NCBI RefSeq assembly: GCF_000092025.1
Contig: NC_003063.2
Location: forward strand, 1,741,501 to 1,805,500
Source: Agrobacterium fabrum str. C58
Lineage (GTDB): Bacteria > Pseudomonadota > Alphaproteobacteria > Rhizobiales > Rhizobiaceae
Direction: 5' to 3'
DNA length: 64,000 nucleotides
Position numbers and translations under genes: made by a program. Of this stretch, positions 35,378 to 44,147 are shown piece by piece (within the stretch, counting starts at the first letter, position 1; every line of letters starts with the position of its first letter). The notes below the pieces were generated by a model. The model had not been told where the DNA came from, made no database searches, and saw nothing but the letters and a program-made list of their open reading frames with translations.

Positions 35378-37717
35378 ATGTTCACGGTTTTGGAATGCGT
35401 TGCCATACAGCACGACCACGCGGTCGTTCTTCTTGCAGCTGTTATCTGCCTGCTTGGCATGTTTGCTTTTTTTCATCTTCTGTTGCGCGCGGATGAAAGT
35501 CCGGCGGGGCGCAAGCCCTATTGGGTGCTGGTTGCGGCCTTTGCCGCCGGGCTGAGTGTCTGGGCCACCCATTTCGTCGCCATGCTCGCCTATAGGGGCG
35601 CGGTTCCGATCGGTTACGACTTCTTCTTCACGGCTCTTTCAGCCGCTTTGGCCGTTTTTGGTTTCTGGCTGGCGCTCGTGGCCCGCTCGCAGGCCATCTA
35701 CTCATCGCTCATCGTCGGAACGCTGGTCACCCTGTCGGTTGCCGTCATGCATTTCGTTGGGATGGCGGGCATGGATGTCGCGGCCACGATCAGCTATCGG
35801 TGGGGCCCGGTTTTTGGCGGTTCTGCGGTCTCCTGGGCGGCCTTCGTTCTCGCCTTTTTCCTTTTCCGTCGTCTCGCCTCATGGAAGCGCATTGCGGCGC
35901 CGGCCGGAGCGGCGATCTTCGGCATCTGCGCGCTGCATTTCACGGCCATGTCGGCCACGGTTCTCACGCCGGATCCATCCATGTCAGGGCCTGATCCCGA
36001 TAATGTCGGCAGGCTGATCATGATCGGCGCCATTTCCGGCGTCACCTTCCTCATCCTTTTTGCCACCGCCGTCGCTGCGCTGGTGGATCGTTACCTTGTC
36101 GATCTCAAAGGACTGGTGGATGCCACACTTGACGGCCTCGCCGTCGTCCGTGACGGGCGGATCGTGGAACTCAACACCCGTTTTGCCGGCCTTCTCGGTC
36201 GGGAGGAGGCATCGCTTGTGGGACGGAATCCCGACGATCTCTTCAAGGCCGTCGATGGACAGCCCACCTATCTGTCGCGTCCTGCGCCGGTGGAAGCGAT
36301 CCGCGAGCGGGGCGGGCAGGCACAGGTCTTCGAACTTGGTGTGCGCACCATCGAATATCGCGGCCGCCCCTGCGAGGTGATGGCCATTCGCGACCTGACG
36401 GAAAAGCGGGAAGCGCAGCGCGAAATCGAATATCTCGCGCGCCACGATGTCCTGACAGGCCTCTCAAACCGCACCATGTTCCAGACCCGTCTTCACCAAC
36501 AGATCGACAATGGCGACGAGGAGGATGAATTTGCGCTGCTGGCGCTCGATCTCGACCGGTTCAAGGCGGTCAACGACATATTCGGCCATGCCGAAGGCGA
36601 CCGTGTCTTGAAAAAAGTCGCCGCCATTCTCGATGAATGTGCAAGGGCAGGCGATGTGGTCGCCCGTCTTGGCGGCGATGAATTCGTGATATTGACCGCC
36701 CGGCATACGAAGGCGGACGAAGCGCGCCTGCTGGCCGAAACAATCCTTGGCATGTTCGCCCTGAAGATGAATGTCGTCAATGACCCGACCGCCGTCGGCG
36801 TCAGCATCGGCATCGCCGTGTTCCCGCGCGACGGGCAGGATCATGAAAGCATCATGCATGCCGCCGATCTCGCGCTTTACCGCGCCAAGATGGGTGGTCG
36901 TGGCATCCTCGCCTTCTACGATCCGTTGATGGACCAGGAAGCCCGTGAGCGCCGCCAGCTGGAGACCGATTTGCGGCTCGCCATCAACCGGGACGAGCTG
37001 GTGTTGAATTATCAGCCGGTCCTGTCTGTCGAATGCGGCCAGGTCGTCGGTTACGAGGCGCTGGTGCGCTGGCAGCACCCGACAAGGGGCGTGGTCCCGC
37101 CGGATGTCTTCATTCCGATTGCCGAGGAAAGCGGGATCATCATCTCGCTTGGCGAATGGGTGCTGCGTGAGGCCTGCCGGCAGGCAAGCACCTGGGCGCC
37201 ACATCTGAAGATTGCGGTGAATGTCTCGCCCCTGCAGTTTTCGCTGGCCAATCTCGGTCATGTCGTCTGCACGGTGTTGATGCAGACCGGGCTTTCGCCC
37301 AACCGGCTGGAGCTGGAGATTACCGAGGCAGCACTTCTCAAGGACCGCAAGGCGACGCTGGTCATCCTCAACCAGCTGAAGGCGCTCGGGGTTGCTATTG
37401 TCATGGATGATTTCGGCACCGGTTACTCGTCGCTCAGCAACCTGCAGAGCTTCCCCTTCGACAAGATCAAGATCGACCGCAGCTTCATCGCCGCCATGAG
37501 CGAGGATGACAATGCCCGCGCCATCGTGCGTGCGGTGATCGGCCTTGGTCGCAGCCTCGATCTGCCGGTGACGGCGGAGGGGATCGAGACGGACGCGCAA
37601 TACCGCATGGTGGTCGATGAGGGTTGTGCCCAGGCGCAGGGTTATCTCTTCGGACGACCCGATGTGGCACCGGCTCCTGCCGCGAGCACCGCCAAACGGA
37701 AGAAACATTCCGTTTGA
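35378..37717 (+). CDS. Cyclic-di-GMP protein: MHYT sensor, PAS, GGDEF and EAL domains
   Basis: A 779-residue protein. Residues about 10-220 are a seven-helix MHYT domain with the three motif copies THFVAMLAY, MHFVGMAGMD and LHFTAMSA, thought to bind a metal and sense a gas. A PAS-like region (about 245-345) leads to a GGDEF domain with an intact RLGGDEFVIL (G432 onward) and an EAL domain with GYEALVRW (E560), LEITEAALL and MDDFGTGYSSLSNL. Both the cyclase and phosphodiesterase motifs look complete, so it may make and break c-di-GMP. It stands alone in the plus direction with no clear partner. Confidence 0.92.
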   Translation: MFTVLECVAIQHDHAVVLLAAVICLLGMFAFFHLLLRADESPAGRKPYWVLVAAFAAGLSVWATHFVAMLAYRGAVPIGYDFFFTALSAALAVFGFWLALVARSQAIYSSLIVGTLVTLSVAVMHFVGMAGMDVAATISYRWGPVFGGSAVSWAAFVLAFFLFRRLASWKRIAAPAGAAIFGICALHFTAMSATVLTPDPSMSGPDPDNVGRLIMIGAISGVTFLILFATAVAALVDRYLVDLKGLVDATLDGLAVVRDGRIVELNTRFAGLLGREEASLVGRNPDDLFKAVDGQPTYLSRPAPVEAIRERGGQAQVFELGVRTIEYRGRPCEVMAIRDLTEKREAQREIEYLARHDVLTGLSNRTMFQTRLHQQIDNGDEEDEFALLALDLDRFKAVNDIFGHAEGDRVLKKVAAILDECARAGDVVARLGGDEFVILTARHTKADEARLLAETILGMFALKMNVVNDPTAVGVSIGIAVFPRDGQDHESIMHAADLALYRAKMGGRGILAFYDPLMDQEARERRQLETDLRLAINRDELVLNYQPVLSVECGQVVGYEALVRWQHPTRGVVPPDVFIPIAEESGIIISLGEWVLREACRQASTWAPHLKIAVNVSPLQFSLANLGHVVCTVLMQTGLSPNRLELEITEAALLKDRKATLVILNQLKALGVAIVMDDFGTGYSSLSNLQSFPFDKIKIDRSFIAAMSEDDNARAIVRAVIGLGRSLDLPVTAEGIETDAQYRMVVDEGCAQAQGYLFGRPDVAPAPAASTAKRKKHSV

Positions 37718-37919
37718 CGAAGATGCGGCGGCGCATCGCGCCCGCGCGCAGACTTTCCCATATTCTTTGGAACGAGAGCAGAGGCAGATCGTTAGGGTTG
37801 CATGTGGCGTGTCCATGCTGCCGCTGCCTCTGGGGCAGCGTTGATCAGTTTGACCTGGGGTTTAGACCTCCTGTCGTGAACGCGCCTTGAATGAACCTCT
37901 ATCGATGGGAGAGTCCGCG

Positions 37920-38813
37920 ATGACAGACCGCCTAGAGCCGCAAGACCCGCGCAGCCAGTATCCCCGCCCGCCGTTTTCAACCCCGACCCAGGAAATGCCG
38001 GGTCTGGTGACGAATATGACGCCTTTCCCTGATCATGGTGAAAAGAGCTACAAGGGCACCGGCAAGCTTGCGGGGCGCAAGGCACTGATTACCGGCGGCG
38101 ATTCCGGCATCGGGCGCGCAGTCGCAATCGCTTTTGCGCGGGAAGGTGCCGATGTCGCGATATCCTATCTGCCGGAGGAAGAATCGGATGCCGAGGAAGT
38201 TGTTGCACTGATCGAGGCGGAAGGCCGCGTGGCGGTAGCGCTCCCGGGCGATATTACCGACGAGGCATGGTGCCGTGAACTGGTCGAGAAAGCCGTCAGC
38301 GATCTCAATGGGCTTGATATTCTTGTCATTAACGCCGCAAGGCAGCAATATCGCGAAGACATCGAAGAGCTCTCGACCGATGATTTCGACCGCACCATGA
38401 AGACCAATCTTTATGCGTTGCACTGGATTGCGCAGGCGGCTGTTCCATATCTGAAGCCGGGTGCGTCTGTTATCACCACCGCGTCCATCCAGGCCTATGA
38501 ACCATCGGCCATCCTTCTCGATTACGCCACGACCAAGGCCGGTATCGTCGCTTATACCAAGGCGCTCGCAAAGCAGCTGATCGAAAAGGGCGTGCGCGCC
38601 AATGCGGTAGCGCCCGGTCCGTTCTGGACGGTTCTTCAGCCGAGTGGCGGCCAGCCGGATGAGAAGGTGAAGAACTTCGGCAAGGACAGCGATTTCGGCC
38701 GTCCGGGACAGCCTGTGGAACTGGCACCTGTTTATGTGCTGCTCGCCTCGCAGGATGCGAGTTTCATCAATGGTGAAGTATATGGCGTGACCGGTGGGAG
38801 AGGTATTGCCTGA
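37920..38813 (+). CDS. Short-chain dehydrogenase with N-terminal extension (YghA/stress-protein-39 type)
   Basis: A 297-residue SDR. The N-terminal extension of about 50 residues is rich in Pro (SQYPRPPFSTPTQEMPGL), then comes the glycine motif ALITGGDSGIGRAVAIAFAR, NAARQQYREDIEEL in place of NNAG, and the catalytic YATTKAGIVAYTKALAKQL. The length and extension match the stress-related SDR group seen in Bacillus GsiB-like loci and E. coli YghA. Start at 37920 with GGGAGAG upstream. Substrate unknown. Its 3' neighbours are the end-joining genes. Confidence 0.88.
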   Translation: MTDRLEPQDPRSQYPRPPFSTPTQEMPGLVTNMTPFPDHGEKSYKGTGKLAGRKALITGGDSGIGRAVAIAFAREGADVAISYLPEEESDAEEVVALIEAEGRVAVALPGDITDEAWCRELVEKAVSDLNGLDILVINAARQQYREDIEELSTDDFDRTMKTNLYALHWIAQAAVPYLKPGASVITTASIQAYEPSAILLDYATTKAGIVAYTKALAKQLIEKGVRANAVAPGPFWTVLQPSGGQPDEKVKNFGKDSDFGRPGQPVELAPVYVLLASQDASFINGEVYGVTGGRGIA

Positions 38814-38855
38814 GGCAATCTTCGCTATTGCAGGGCTGTCTTTAAGGGTTTCGAC

Positions 38856-39143
38856 ATGAAACAGCAGTCAGAACGTTCAGAAAAAGGCTTGAAAAACTTC
38901 GATGTCCGCGACCGGCTGATATTGGCGCTTTATGCGCAGTTGAAAGCGGAACGGCAGACACGCGAGGCCATGGAATGGGTCATTCGCAACGGCGGTCTGT
39001 CGCCGGAGGTATTGGAAGCCATGGCCTCCGATCCAGTACCGGTTCTGGCGGAAGACGACGTGCCGGCGATCGAGCGCATTCTCGCCGGTGGCGGACGCGG
39101 TGAAGCTTCCTTACGTCACGCTGGTGAGGGGCGACGGTCATGA
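38856..39143 (+). CDS. Small protein of unknown function, coupled to Ku
   Basis: A 95-residue hydrophilic protein I do not recognise. It has a basic/acidic N-terminal helix (VRDRLILALYAQLKAERQTR), then MEWVIRNGGLSPEVLEAMAS and a Gly/Arg-rich tail. Its stop overlaps the Ku start (ATGA), which indicates translational coupling, so it may belong to the end-joining operon. No membrane segment or signal peptide. Confidence 0.65.
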   Translation: MKQQSERSEKGLKNFDVRDRLILALYAQLKAERQTREAMEWVIRNGGLSPEVLEAMASDPVPVLAEDDVPAIERILAGGGRGEASLRHAGEGRRS

Positions 39144-39973
39144 ATCGCCGGGCGAGCTGGAAAGGGCATCTGTCGTTTGCCGATTTCAACTGTGAAATCG
39201 GCCTTTATTCCGCGCTTACTTCGGCGGAGAAGATTTCGTTTAATATCGTCAACCGCAAGACCGGTCACCGCGTCGAGCGGCAATATGTCGACAGCGATAC
39301 CGGCGAGCCGGTGTTTCGTGATGATCAGGTCAAGGGTTATGAACTCGACAATGGCGATCATATCGTCATCGAGGGAGACGAGATCGCAAAGCTGATGCCT
39401 GACAGCGACAAGGTCATTCACGTCAAACACTTTTTGCCCTGCGACGAAATCGACAAGCTCTATTTCGACAAGTCCTATTATCTCGCGCCGACCGGGGAGG
39501 ATGGCGAAGAGGCGCTGACGCTTCTCGCCAAGGCCATGGACGACGAGAATGTCGTGGCCCTCGGCGAAGCCGTGCTTTTCCGCCGCAACCGCATTCTGCT
39601 GATCCGCCCGAGCGGCAAGGCGCTTGTCGCCACCACACTGAATTTCAGCTACGAAGTTCGTTCGGAAACATCCGTTTTCAAGTCGATCCCCGATATCGAG
39701 TTCGACGATGAAATGCTGGAACTTGCCGGCCACATCATCGAAAAGCGGGCGGGTACATTCGATCCCGCCGATTATAGTGACAGATATAATGATGCGCTGG
39801 CGGAACTGGTGAAAGCCAAGATCGAAGGCCGGGAAATCGCCAAACCGCCGCCGCGCAAGGAAGACAACATCATCGATCTCAAGGAGGCCCTGCGCCGCAG
39901 CGCCGGTGCCGGAGCAGGCAGCGGGAAAAAGGCCACGTCATCAGGCCGCAAGGCCTCGCGGAAAGCGAGCTGA
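39140..39973 (+). CDS. ku: Ku protein for non-homologous end joining
   Basis: A 277-residue bacterial Ku: RASWKGHLSFADFNCEIGLY at the N-terminus, VKHFLPCDEIDKLYFDKSYY near residue 100, and the core ALGEAVLFRRNRILLIRPSG, ending in a basic Ser/Lys/Arg tail (GKKATSSGRKASRKAS). The ring-shaped homodimer threads onto double-strand ends and recruits LigD. The ATG overlaps the stop of the small upstream gene. Three bases separate it from ligD. Confidence 0.95.
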   Translation: MNRRASWKGHLSFADFNCEIGLYSALTSAEKISFNIVNRKTGHRVERQYVDSDTGEPVFRDDQVKGYELDNGDHIVIEGDEIAKLMPDSDKVIHVKHFLPCDEIDKLYFDKSYYLAPTGEDGEEALTLLAKAMDDENVVALGEAVLFRRNRILLIRPSGKALVATTLNFSYEVRSETSVFKSIPDIEFDDEMLELAGHIIEKRAGTFDPADYSDRYNDALAELVKAKIEGREIAKPPPRKEDNIIDLKEALRRSAGAGAGSGKKATSSGRKASRKAS

Positions 39974-39976
39974 TCC

Positions 39977-42292
39977 ATGGGATTGCAGACTTATAACGCC
40001 AAGCGCAGTTTCGACAAGACGCCGGAGCCCAAAGGCACAAAGGCTGAAAAACCGGGATCGAGTTTCGTCATCCAGAAACACGATGCCCGCCGCCTGCATT
40101 ACGATTTTCGCCTTGAAATGGACGGGGTGCTGAAAAGCTGGGCGGTGACGCGCGGCCCGAGCCTCGATCCGGAAGACAAGCGCCTTGCCGTGCATGTGGA
40201 GGACCATCCACTGAGCTACGGCGATTTCGAAGGCGTCATCCCCAAGGGACAATATGGCGGCGGCACTGTGATCGTCTGGGATCGCGGCATCTGGCAGCCG
40301 ATTGGTGATGCCGGGAAAGGATATCGAAAGGGCCATCTGGAGTTCGAGCTCGAGGGAGAGAAGCTGAAAGGCCGCTGGCATCTGGTGCGCATGCACGGCA
40401 AGCCCGGAGAGAGCCGGGAGAACTGGCTGCTGATCAAGGGTGACGATGAGGAGGCGAGGCACAAAGGCGGTGCTGATATTCTCGAGGAAAGGCCGGAATC
40501 GGTAAAGACCGGCCGCAGTGTCGAGGAGGTCGCAAAAAAACCGGAGGATACCTGGAATTCCAAGCCGGTCTCGAAAAAGGCCGGCGCCTCGACATCCGGC
40601 CAGAAACAGGCGCATGCGCTGCCCAAAGGAGCACGCAAACAGGCCTTGCCCTCTTTCGTGCCGCCGGCACTCGCCACGCTGAAGCCAAAACCGCCGGAGG
40701 GATCACGCTGGCTGCACGAAATCAAATTCGATGGTTACCGGCTGCAGGCGCGAGTCGATCAGGGCAAACTTCAGCTGTTGACCCGCAGCGGGCTGGACTG
40801 GACGGAAAAATTCGGCGCCGCCGTGGCGGCTGCACTCACGGCGCTGCCGGCGGAAACTGTTCTGATCGACGGTGAAATCGTTGTCGAACGCGATAGCGGC
40901 GCTTCCGATTTCTCTGCCTTGCAGCAGGACCTGAGCGAAGGACGCGACGACCGGTTTGTCTTTTATGCGTTTGACCTTCTTTATCTCGATGGGAGCGACC
41001 TGCGCGGCGCGGCGTTGAGCGAACGAAAGGCACTGCTGGAGAAGCTGTTACCGGCCGGCGATCCCCATCTCCGCTACAGCCAACATTTCGAGGAAAGTGG
41101 CGCGCTGGTGTTGGACCATGCCTGCCGGCTCAGCCTCGAAGGCGTGATTTCCAAGGTCAAAAGCAGCAAATATGTGTCCGGCCGCAAGGGCGAATGGGTA
41201 AAGTCCAAATGTTCGATGCGACAGGAATTCGTGATCGGAGGTTACACCGTCTCTTCGACGTCGGAGCATGCCATCGGCTCGCTGGCTCTAGGGGTCTATG
41301 AAAACGGCAAGCTGCGCCATGTCGGCCGTGTCGGAACCGGTTATTCCGGCGACGTCGCGGAGATGATATTTTCTCGTCTGAAGCCGCTGGAACGCAAGGA
41401 CAGCCCCTTTGGCGACAAGCTGACCGCGCTTGCCCGCCGCGATCTCCATTTTGTGAAGCCGGAACTGGTGGCGGAGGTGGAGTTTCGCGCTTGGTCAGGA
41501 GATGGAAATCTGCGTCATGCATCCTTCCGGGGTTTGCGGGAAGACAAGCCGGCAGGAGAGATCGAACGCGAGGAGAAGGCCGTGTCGGATAGCAATGCGC
41601 CGCAGTCGCAGTCGAAGATCAAGTTCACTCACCCCGACCGGCTTTACTGGCCAAATGACGGCGTGACCAAGGAGGGACTGGCCGACTATTATGCGCAGGT
41701 CTGGCGGCATATGGCGCCCTTTGTCGTCAACCGGCCGCTGGCGCTGTTGCGTTGCCCCGAGGGCATAGAGGGCCAACGGTTTTTCCAGAAACACGCCTGG
41801 CGCGGCATCAACAAAGCGATCGAGCAGATCAAGGATCCCAAGGACAAGGGGGGCGAACCGCTGATCCGCATCACGGATTTCGATGGCCTGATGGCGCTCG
41901 TGCAATCCGCAGCACTTGAAATCCACCCATGGGGCGCAACGACCGCCAATTGGGAAAAGCCTGACATGATCACCATGGATATCGACCCCGGCGAGGATGT
42001 GGCCTGGGACGCGGTGATCGAGGCGGCGCAAGAACTCAAACGGCGCTTCGAAGAGGCGGGCCTTGCCGCTTTCGTCAAGACGTCGGGCGGCAAGGGGCTG
42101 CATGTGGTCTCGCCGCTGAAACCGCAGGCGGGCTGGGCGCCCGTCAAGGCCTTCGCCAAAGCCATGGCCACGGATATGTCGAAGGCCGAGCCGGAGAAAT
42201 ATCTCTCCGTCGCCACCAAGGCCAAGCGTCAGGGTCGCATCTTCATCGATTATCTGCGCAATGGCCGGGGCAATACGGCGAAGCGGAAATAA
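39977..42292 (+). CDS. ligD: DNA ligase D (LigD), polymerase domain truncated at the 3' end
   Basis: A 771-residue LigD with domains in the order phosphoesterase (about 25-165, HDARRLHYDFRLEMDG), ligase (about 225-530, catalytic K250 in EIKFDGYR) and primase-polymerase (from about 550, THPDRLYWPNDGVTKEGL). Acidic residues D668 and D670 (MDIDPGED) and D758 (FIDYLRNGRG) are present. After NGRGNTA the sequence departs and ends in KRK, about 75 residues before a normal end. In Pseudomonas LigD the missing piece contains an arginine pair needed for nucleotide handling, as I recall. So ligation is probably kept and polymerisation probably lost. The break coincides with the break in the convergent pit gene. 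Confidence 0.9.
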   Translation: MGLQTYNAKRSFDKTPEPKGTKAEKPGSSFVIQKHDARRLHYDFRLEMDGVLKSWAVTRGPSLDPEDKRLAVHVEDHPLSYGDFEGVIPKGQYGGGTVIVWDRGIWQPIGDAGKGYRKGHLEFELEGEKLKGRWHLVRMHGKPGESRENWLLIKGDDEEARHKGGADILEERPESVKTGRSVEEVAKKPEDTWNSKPVSKKAGASTSGQKQAHALPKGARKQALPSFVPPALATLKPKPPEGSRWLHEIKFDGYRLQARVDQGKLQLLTRSGLDWTEKFGAAVAAALTALPAETVLIDGEIVVERDSGASDFSALQQDLSEGRDDRFVFYAFDLLYLDGSDLRGAALSERKALLEKLLPAGDPHLRYSQHFEESGALVLDHACRLSLEGVISKVKSSKYVSGRKGEWVKSKCSMRQEFVIGGYTVSSTSEHAIGSLALGVYENGKLRHVGRVGTGYSGDVAEMIFSRLKPLERKDSPFGDKLTALARRDLHFVKPELVAEVEFRAWSGDGNLRHASFRGLREDKPAGEIEREEKAVSDSNAPQSQSKIKFTHPDRLYWPNDGVTKEGLADYYAQVWRHMAPFVVNRPLALLRCPEGIEGQRFFQKHAWRGINKAIEQIKDPKDKGGEPLIRITDFDGLMALVQSAALEIHPWGATTANWEKPDMITMDIDPGEDVAWDAVIEAAQELKRRFEEAGLAAFVKTSGGKGLHVVSPLKPQAGWAPVKAFAKAMATDMSKAEPEKYLSVATKAKRQGRIFIDYLRNGRGNTAKRK

Positions 42293-42830
42293 ACTGCATG
42301 ATCCGGAACGTGCGGTCAACAGCAAAGGGCGTCTGCCGCACGAACAGCCACGACACGGCAAGGACGAGAAGCAGCGCCAGGAAAAAGCCGATGGCAGGTG
42401 ACATGAAGATGGCGCCGACGGTCTTCAGCAGGCCGGACCAGACGATGGAATTAAAGCCCACCTTCGCAAAACCCGCACCGACGAGACCGCCGATCAGCGC
42501 ATGCGACGAGCTGGAAGGAATGCCAAAAATCCAGGTGACGATGTTCCAGACGATCGCCCCGATCAGTGCCGCGAAGATGACCTGCGGTGAAACGATGGCC
42601 GGATCGATGATGCCGGTGCCGAGCGTTTCGGCCACATGCAGGCCGAAGAACAGAAAGGCGATGAAATTGAAGAAAGCCGCCCAGGCGACCGCATATTGCG
42701 GCCGCAGCACACGGGTGGAAACGATGGTGGCGATGGAATTGGCGGCGTCGTGCAGACCGTTCAGGAAATCGAAGAACAGCGCGATGGCGATGAGGCCGAC
42801 AAGCAGCGGCAGGGCAAGTGCGACATCCAT
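42243..42830 (-). pseudogene. pit: Inorganic phosphate transporter Pit, 3' truncated
   Basis: The first 180 or so residues match low-affinity phosphate permeases: FLNGLHDAANSIATIVSTRV, the signature IFGIPSSSSHALIGGLVGAG, and QTPFAVDRTFRIMQF. It then runs ISASPYCPGHCADNR into the ligD sequence and stops at 195 residues, against about 330 in relatives. The second Pit repeat and its membrane segments are gone, so transport is very unlikely. It overlaps the DUF47 gene by one base. The junction with ligD (about 42271-42290) marks a deletion that also removed the ligD end. Confidence 0.88.
42271..42290. other. Deletion junction joining the 3' parts of ligD and pit
   Basis: Left of about 42280 (CAATACGGCG) the sequence fits ligD; right of it (AAGCGGAAAT) it fits pit on the other strand. 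Both proteins lose similarity here. A short GCG-type microhomology is possible. The missing DNA should be at least about 650 bases (roughly 75 codons of ligD, 140 of pit and any spacer). Confidence 0.75.
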
Positions 42831-43474
42831 CAGACGTTCTCGATCACAATGCCGCTGATCTCATTGGCCACATCCTCGAAGCGGTCGACGACCTTTTCGA
42901 GTTCGCCGTAGATTTCGCTGCCGATCATGTAGGCCATCGCATTGCCGTTCGCGCCATGGCGGCGGAAGAGGTCTTTCAGGCCCTGATCGTGGAGATCGTC
43001 GGAGCGGCCTTCGACACGGGTCACCTCTTCGGCGATGGCGGAGAGGCGCTGCGCGTTCGCGCCGACCTTGTTGAGAAGCGGAATGGCTTCCGCGATGAGG
43101 CCGGCCGCGCGGACGATCTCGTGGCCCATCTCCTTCATCAGCGGGTCGAATTCGCTCTGTTCGAACAGGCGAATGGTCTTGACCGTCTTGTGCATCATAT
43201 CGATGGCGTCATCCATGGACTGGATGAGATCCTTGATGTCGCCACGATCGAAGGGCGTGATGAAGCTGCGCCTGACTGCAAGCAGAACCTCGCGAGTGAT
43301 GTCATCGGCCTGATTCTCAAGGGCGACAATGAGGTCGCAGTTCTTCTCGACGTCGATGCCGCTCAAAAGTTGATCAAGGGCTGCAGCCGCTTTGATGACG
43401 GTTTCGGAATGTTTGCTGAACATGTCGAAGAAACGGTCCTCGCGCGGCATCAGCTTGCGAAAAATACTCATCAT
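42830..43474 (-). CDS. DUF47 (PhoU-like) Pit accessory protein
   Basis: A 214-residue all-helical protein of the DUF47/PhoU-like family, normally encoded directly before pit and needed with it for phosphate uptake or its control. Segments are REDRFFDMFSKHSETVIKAA, LENQADDITREVLLAVRRSF and PFDRGDIKDLIQSMDDAIDM (the ExxxD-type metal-binding helices). Two tandem ATGs at 43474 and 43471 are possible starts. It overlaps pit by one base (TAATG). It remains intact although its partner is truncated. A PHO box lies upstream. Confidence 0.9.
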   Translation of the reverse strand: MMSIFRKLMPREDRFFDMFSKHSETVIKAAAALDQLLSGIDVEKNCDLIVALENQADDITREVLLAVRRSFITPFDRGDIKDLIQSMDDAIDMMHKTVKTIRLFEQSEFDPLMKEMGHEIVRAAGLIAEAIPLLNKVGANAQRLSAIAEEVTRVEGRSDDLHDQGLKDLFRRHGANGNAMAYMIGSEIYGELEKVVDRFEDVANEISGIVIENV

Positions 43475-43517
43475 GCGAATTGGCCCTCAATGGCGCTTTA
43501 TTAGTTGTGGGGGGTGA

Positions 43518-43539
43518 TTGTCATAAAACTGTCATAAAT
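43518..43539. promoter_or_regulatory. PHO box (PhoB binding site) upstream of the DUF47-pit unit
   Basis: TTGTCATAAAACTGTCATAA: two direct TGTCATA units 11 bases apart, close to the E. coli consensus CTGTCATAAAACTGTCACAT. It lies 43 bases upstream of the DUF47 start. In Sinorhizobium the homologous orfA-pit operon is repressed by PhoB. It also lies about 48 bases before the divergent Nudix gene. Confidence 0.85.
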
Positions 43540-43587
43540 GCACGCGGGGCATTGATGCAACCCGGAAAATCGGCACTATCAACGGAT

Positions 43588-44127
43588 ATGAAACCCGCCA
43601 AGAAACGCCGGAAGACCCGCCCGGCCCGTCCACTCACATTGCTTCAGCAGCTGGCTGCTGTTCCGGAAAAGCTCTTCACCGGCGCTTTCCGGCAGCAATA
43701 TGCCGCGCTCTGCTTCCGTTATGCCGATGGCGGGACTATCGAAATCCTCCTCGTTACCTCCCGGACCAGCGGACGCTGGATCATTCCGCGCGGCTGGCCA
43801 ATGAAACGCAAGAAGCCGCATCAGGCGGCGGCCATCGAGGCATGGGAGGAGGCGGGCGTGCGGGGCCGGGTGCGAAAGGACGCCATCGGTCGCTATACCT
43901 ATCTGAAGATGCTCGACAATGGCGATGTCGTGCCCTGCATGGTCGATGTGTTCCAGATAGAGGTGACGGAGGCGGATGCGAGTTTCAAGGAAAGTGGCGA
44001 ACGCCTCTCGGAATGGGTGCGCCCCGATGAGGCGGCAAGGCGCGTTCGCGACATTGAGTTGAAATCGTTGCTGGTTGATTTCAAGCCCAAGGGCAAAAAG
44101 AAGCGACAGGACAGCGGGAAGCCCTGA
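43588..44127 (+). CDS. Nudix hydrolase
   Basis: A 179-residue protein with the Nudix box at about residues 68-92, somewhat degenerate: GWPMKRKKPHQAAAIEAWEE followed by AGV. The first Glu is replaced by Lys and the Arg of REUxEE by Ile, while the EE pair is kept. This form is common in the alphaproteobacterial diphosphoinositol-polyphosphate-phosphohydrolase-like group (RTSGRWIIPRGWP is typical). It hydrolyses a nucleoside diphosphate linked to some moiety; substrate unknown. The start is uncertain: ATG at 43588 or 43555, both with weak ribosome sites. Divergent from the DUF47 gene and convergent with the RND pump. Confidence 0.85.
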   Translation: MKPAKKRRKTRPARPLTLLQQLAAVPEKLFTGAFRQQYAALCFRYADGGTIEILLVTSRTSGRWIIPRGWPMKRKKPHQAAAIEAWEEAGVRGRVRKDAIGRYTYLKMLDNGDVVPCMVDVFQIEVTEADASFKESGERLSEWVRPDEAARRVRDIELKSLLVDFKPKGKKKRQDSGKP

Positions 44128-44147
44128 GCGCAACGCCGGAGACAGGC

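Noticed and set aside
36464..37816. 450-codon open frame on minus
   Set aside because: Antisense to the GGDEF/EAL coding region; an artefact of codon bias.
38797..38825. Hairpin TTGCC-TGA-GGCAA over the stop of the SDR gene as terminator
   Set aside because: The stem is only five pairs and no T-run follows.
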